This document shows, piece by piece, positions 63,981 through 64,000 of a stretch of 64,000 nucleotides of DNA. Every line of letters begins with the position of its first letter. The first letter of the stretch is position 1. Source of the DNA: Leucobacter sp. OH1287 (lineage in GTDB: Bacteria; Actinomycetota; Actinomycetes; Actinomycetales; Microbacteriaceae); contig NZ_RQYM01000005.1 of the NCBI RefSeq assembly GCF_003859945.1, forward strand, positions 1 through 64,000, written 5' to 3'. A program made the translations under genes and the position numbers. Under the pieces are notes generated by a model. It had not been told where the DNA came from and searched no databases. It saw nothing but the letters and a program-made list of their open reading frames with translations.

Positions 63981-64000
63981 TGTCTGCGTTATAATCAGAT

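Overview
The window is a stretch of bacterial chromosome from an actinobacterium, most likely of the family Microbacteriaceae. The grounds are RbpA, WhiA, OpcA, two ClpP paralogues, a SufB-SufD-Rieske-SufC cluster beside ctaA/ctaB/tkt, a translational-type ileS T-box, many GTG/TTG starts and a G+C content in the high fifties by eye. The family assignment is inference from gene order; nothing in the window names the species. Coding density is high, no intergenic gap exceeds about 260 bp, and I found no rRNA, prophage, insertion sequence or CRISPR array.

Layout. 1-3.8 kb: ribosomal protein L31 (type B), an ABC-2 type exporter pair and a lone ABC ATPase, all on minus. 3.8-7 kb: serB, fabG and a DUF3099 / small Cys-His protein / SURF1 operon. 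7-16.5 kb: an ABC-F protein, the Suf Fe-S assembly operon (sufB-sufD-Rieske-sufC-sufT-like), heme A synthesis (ctaA, ctaB) and a PLP decarboxylase. 16.7-24.7 kb: the pentose-phosphate operon tkt-tal-pgi-zwf-opcA-pgl. 24.8-38.9 kb (all minus): rbpA, secG, tpiA, pgk, gap, sod, whiA, rapZ, uvrC, uvrA, uvrB, ndk, which is lower glycolysis next to nucleotide excision repair. 39-46 kb: a DUF418 membrane-protein gene broken by two in-frame stop codons, then DUF4233, folC and ileS with its T-box leader. 46-51.8 kb: a peptide/nickel-type ABC importer with a divergent TetR regulator and a likely operator between them. 51.8-60.4 kb: valS, clpX, clpP2, clpP1, tig, tRNA-Pro, tRNA-Asn and dps. 60.6-64 kb: tRNA-Gly and a PadR-led operon with an ABC-2 transporter.

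How the parts connect. Much of the window is central carbon metabolism (pentose phosphate plus triose glycolysis) and aerobic respiration (heme A, SURF1, Suf). The protein quality-control block (tig-clpP1-clpP2-clpX) is contiguous on one strand. Regulation visible in the DNA includes the Ile T-box, a TetR-type inverted repeat, a DtxR-like box near dps, a PadR-operon promoter and several probable leaderless promoters.

Most unusual features. (1) The palindrome GGATCC is strongly over-represented: I count about 98 copies by eye against about 20 expected from base composition, in all three codon phases and in intergenic DNA. (2) Short tandem duplications repeat the stop codon just past the 3' end of at least three genes. 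(3) The DUF418 gene is interrupted by TAA and TGA with an otherwise intact frame. (4) The ileS T-box has an ultrashort specifier stem. (5) CtaB carries a perfect four-copy heptad repeat at its N terminus.
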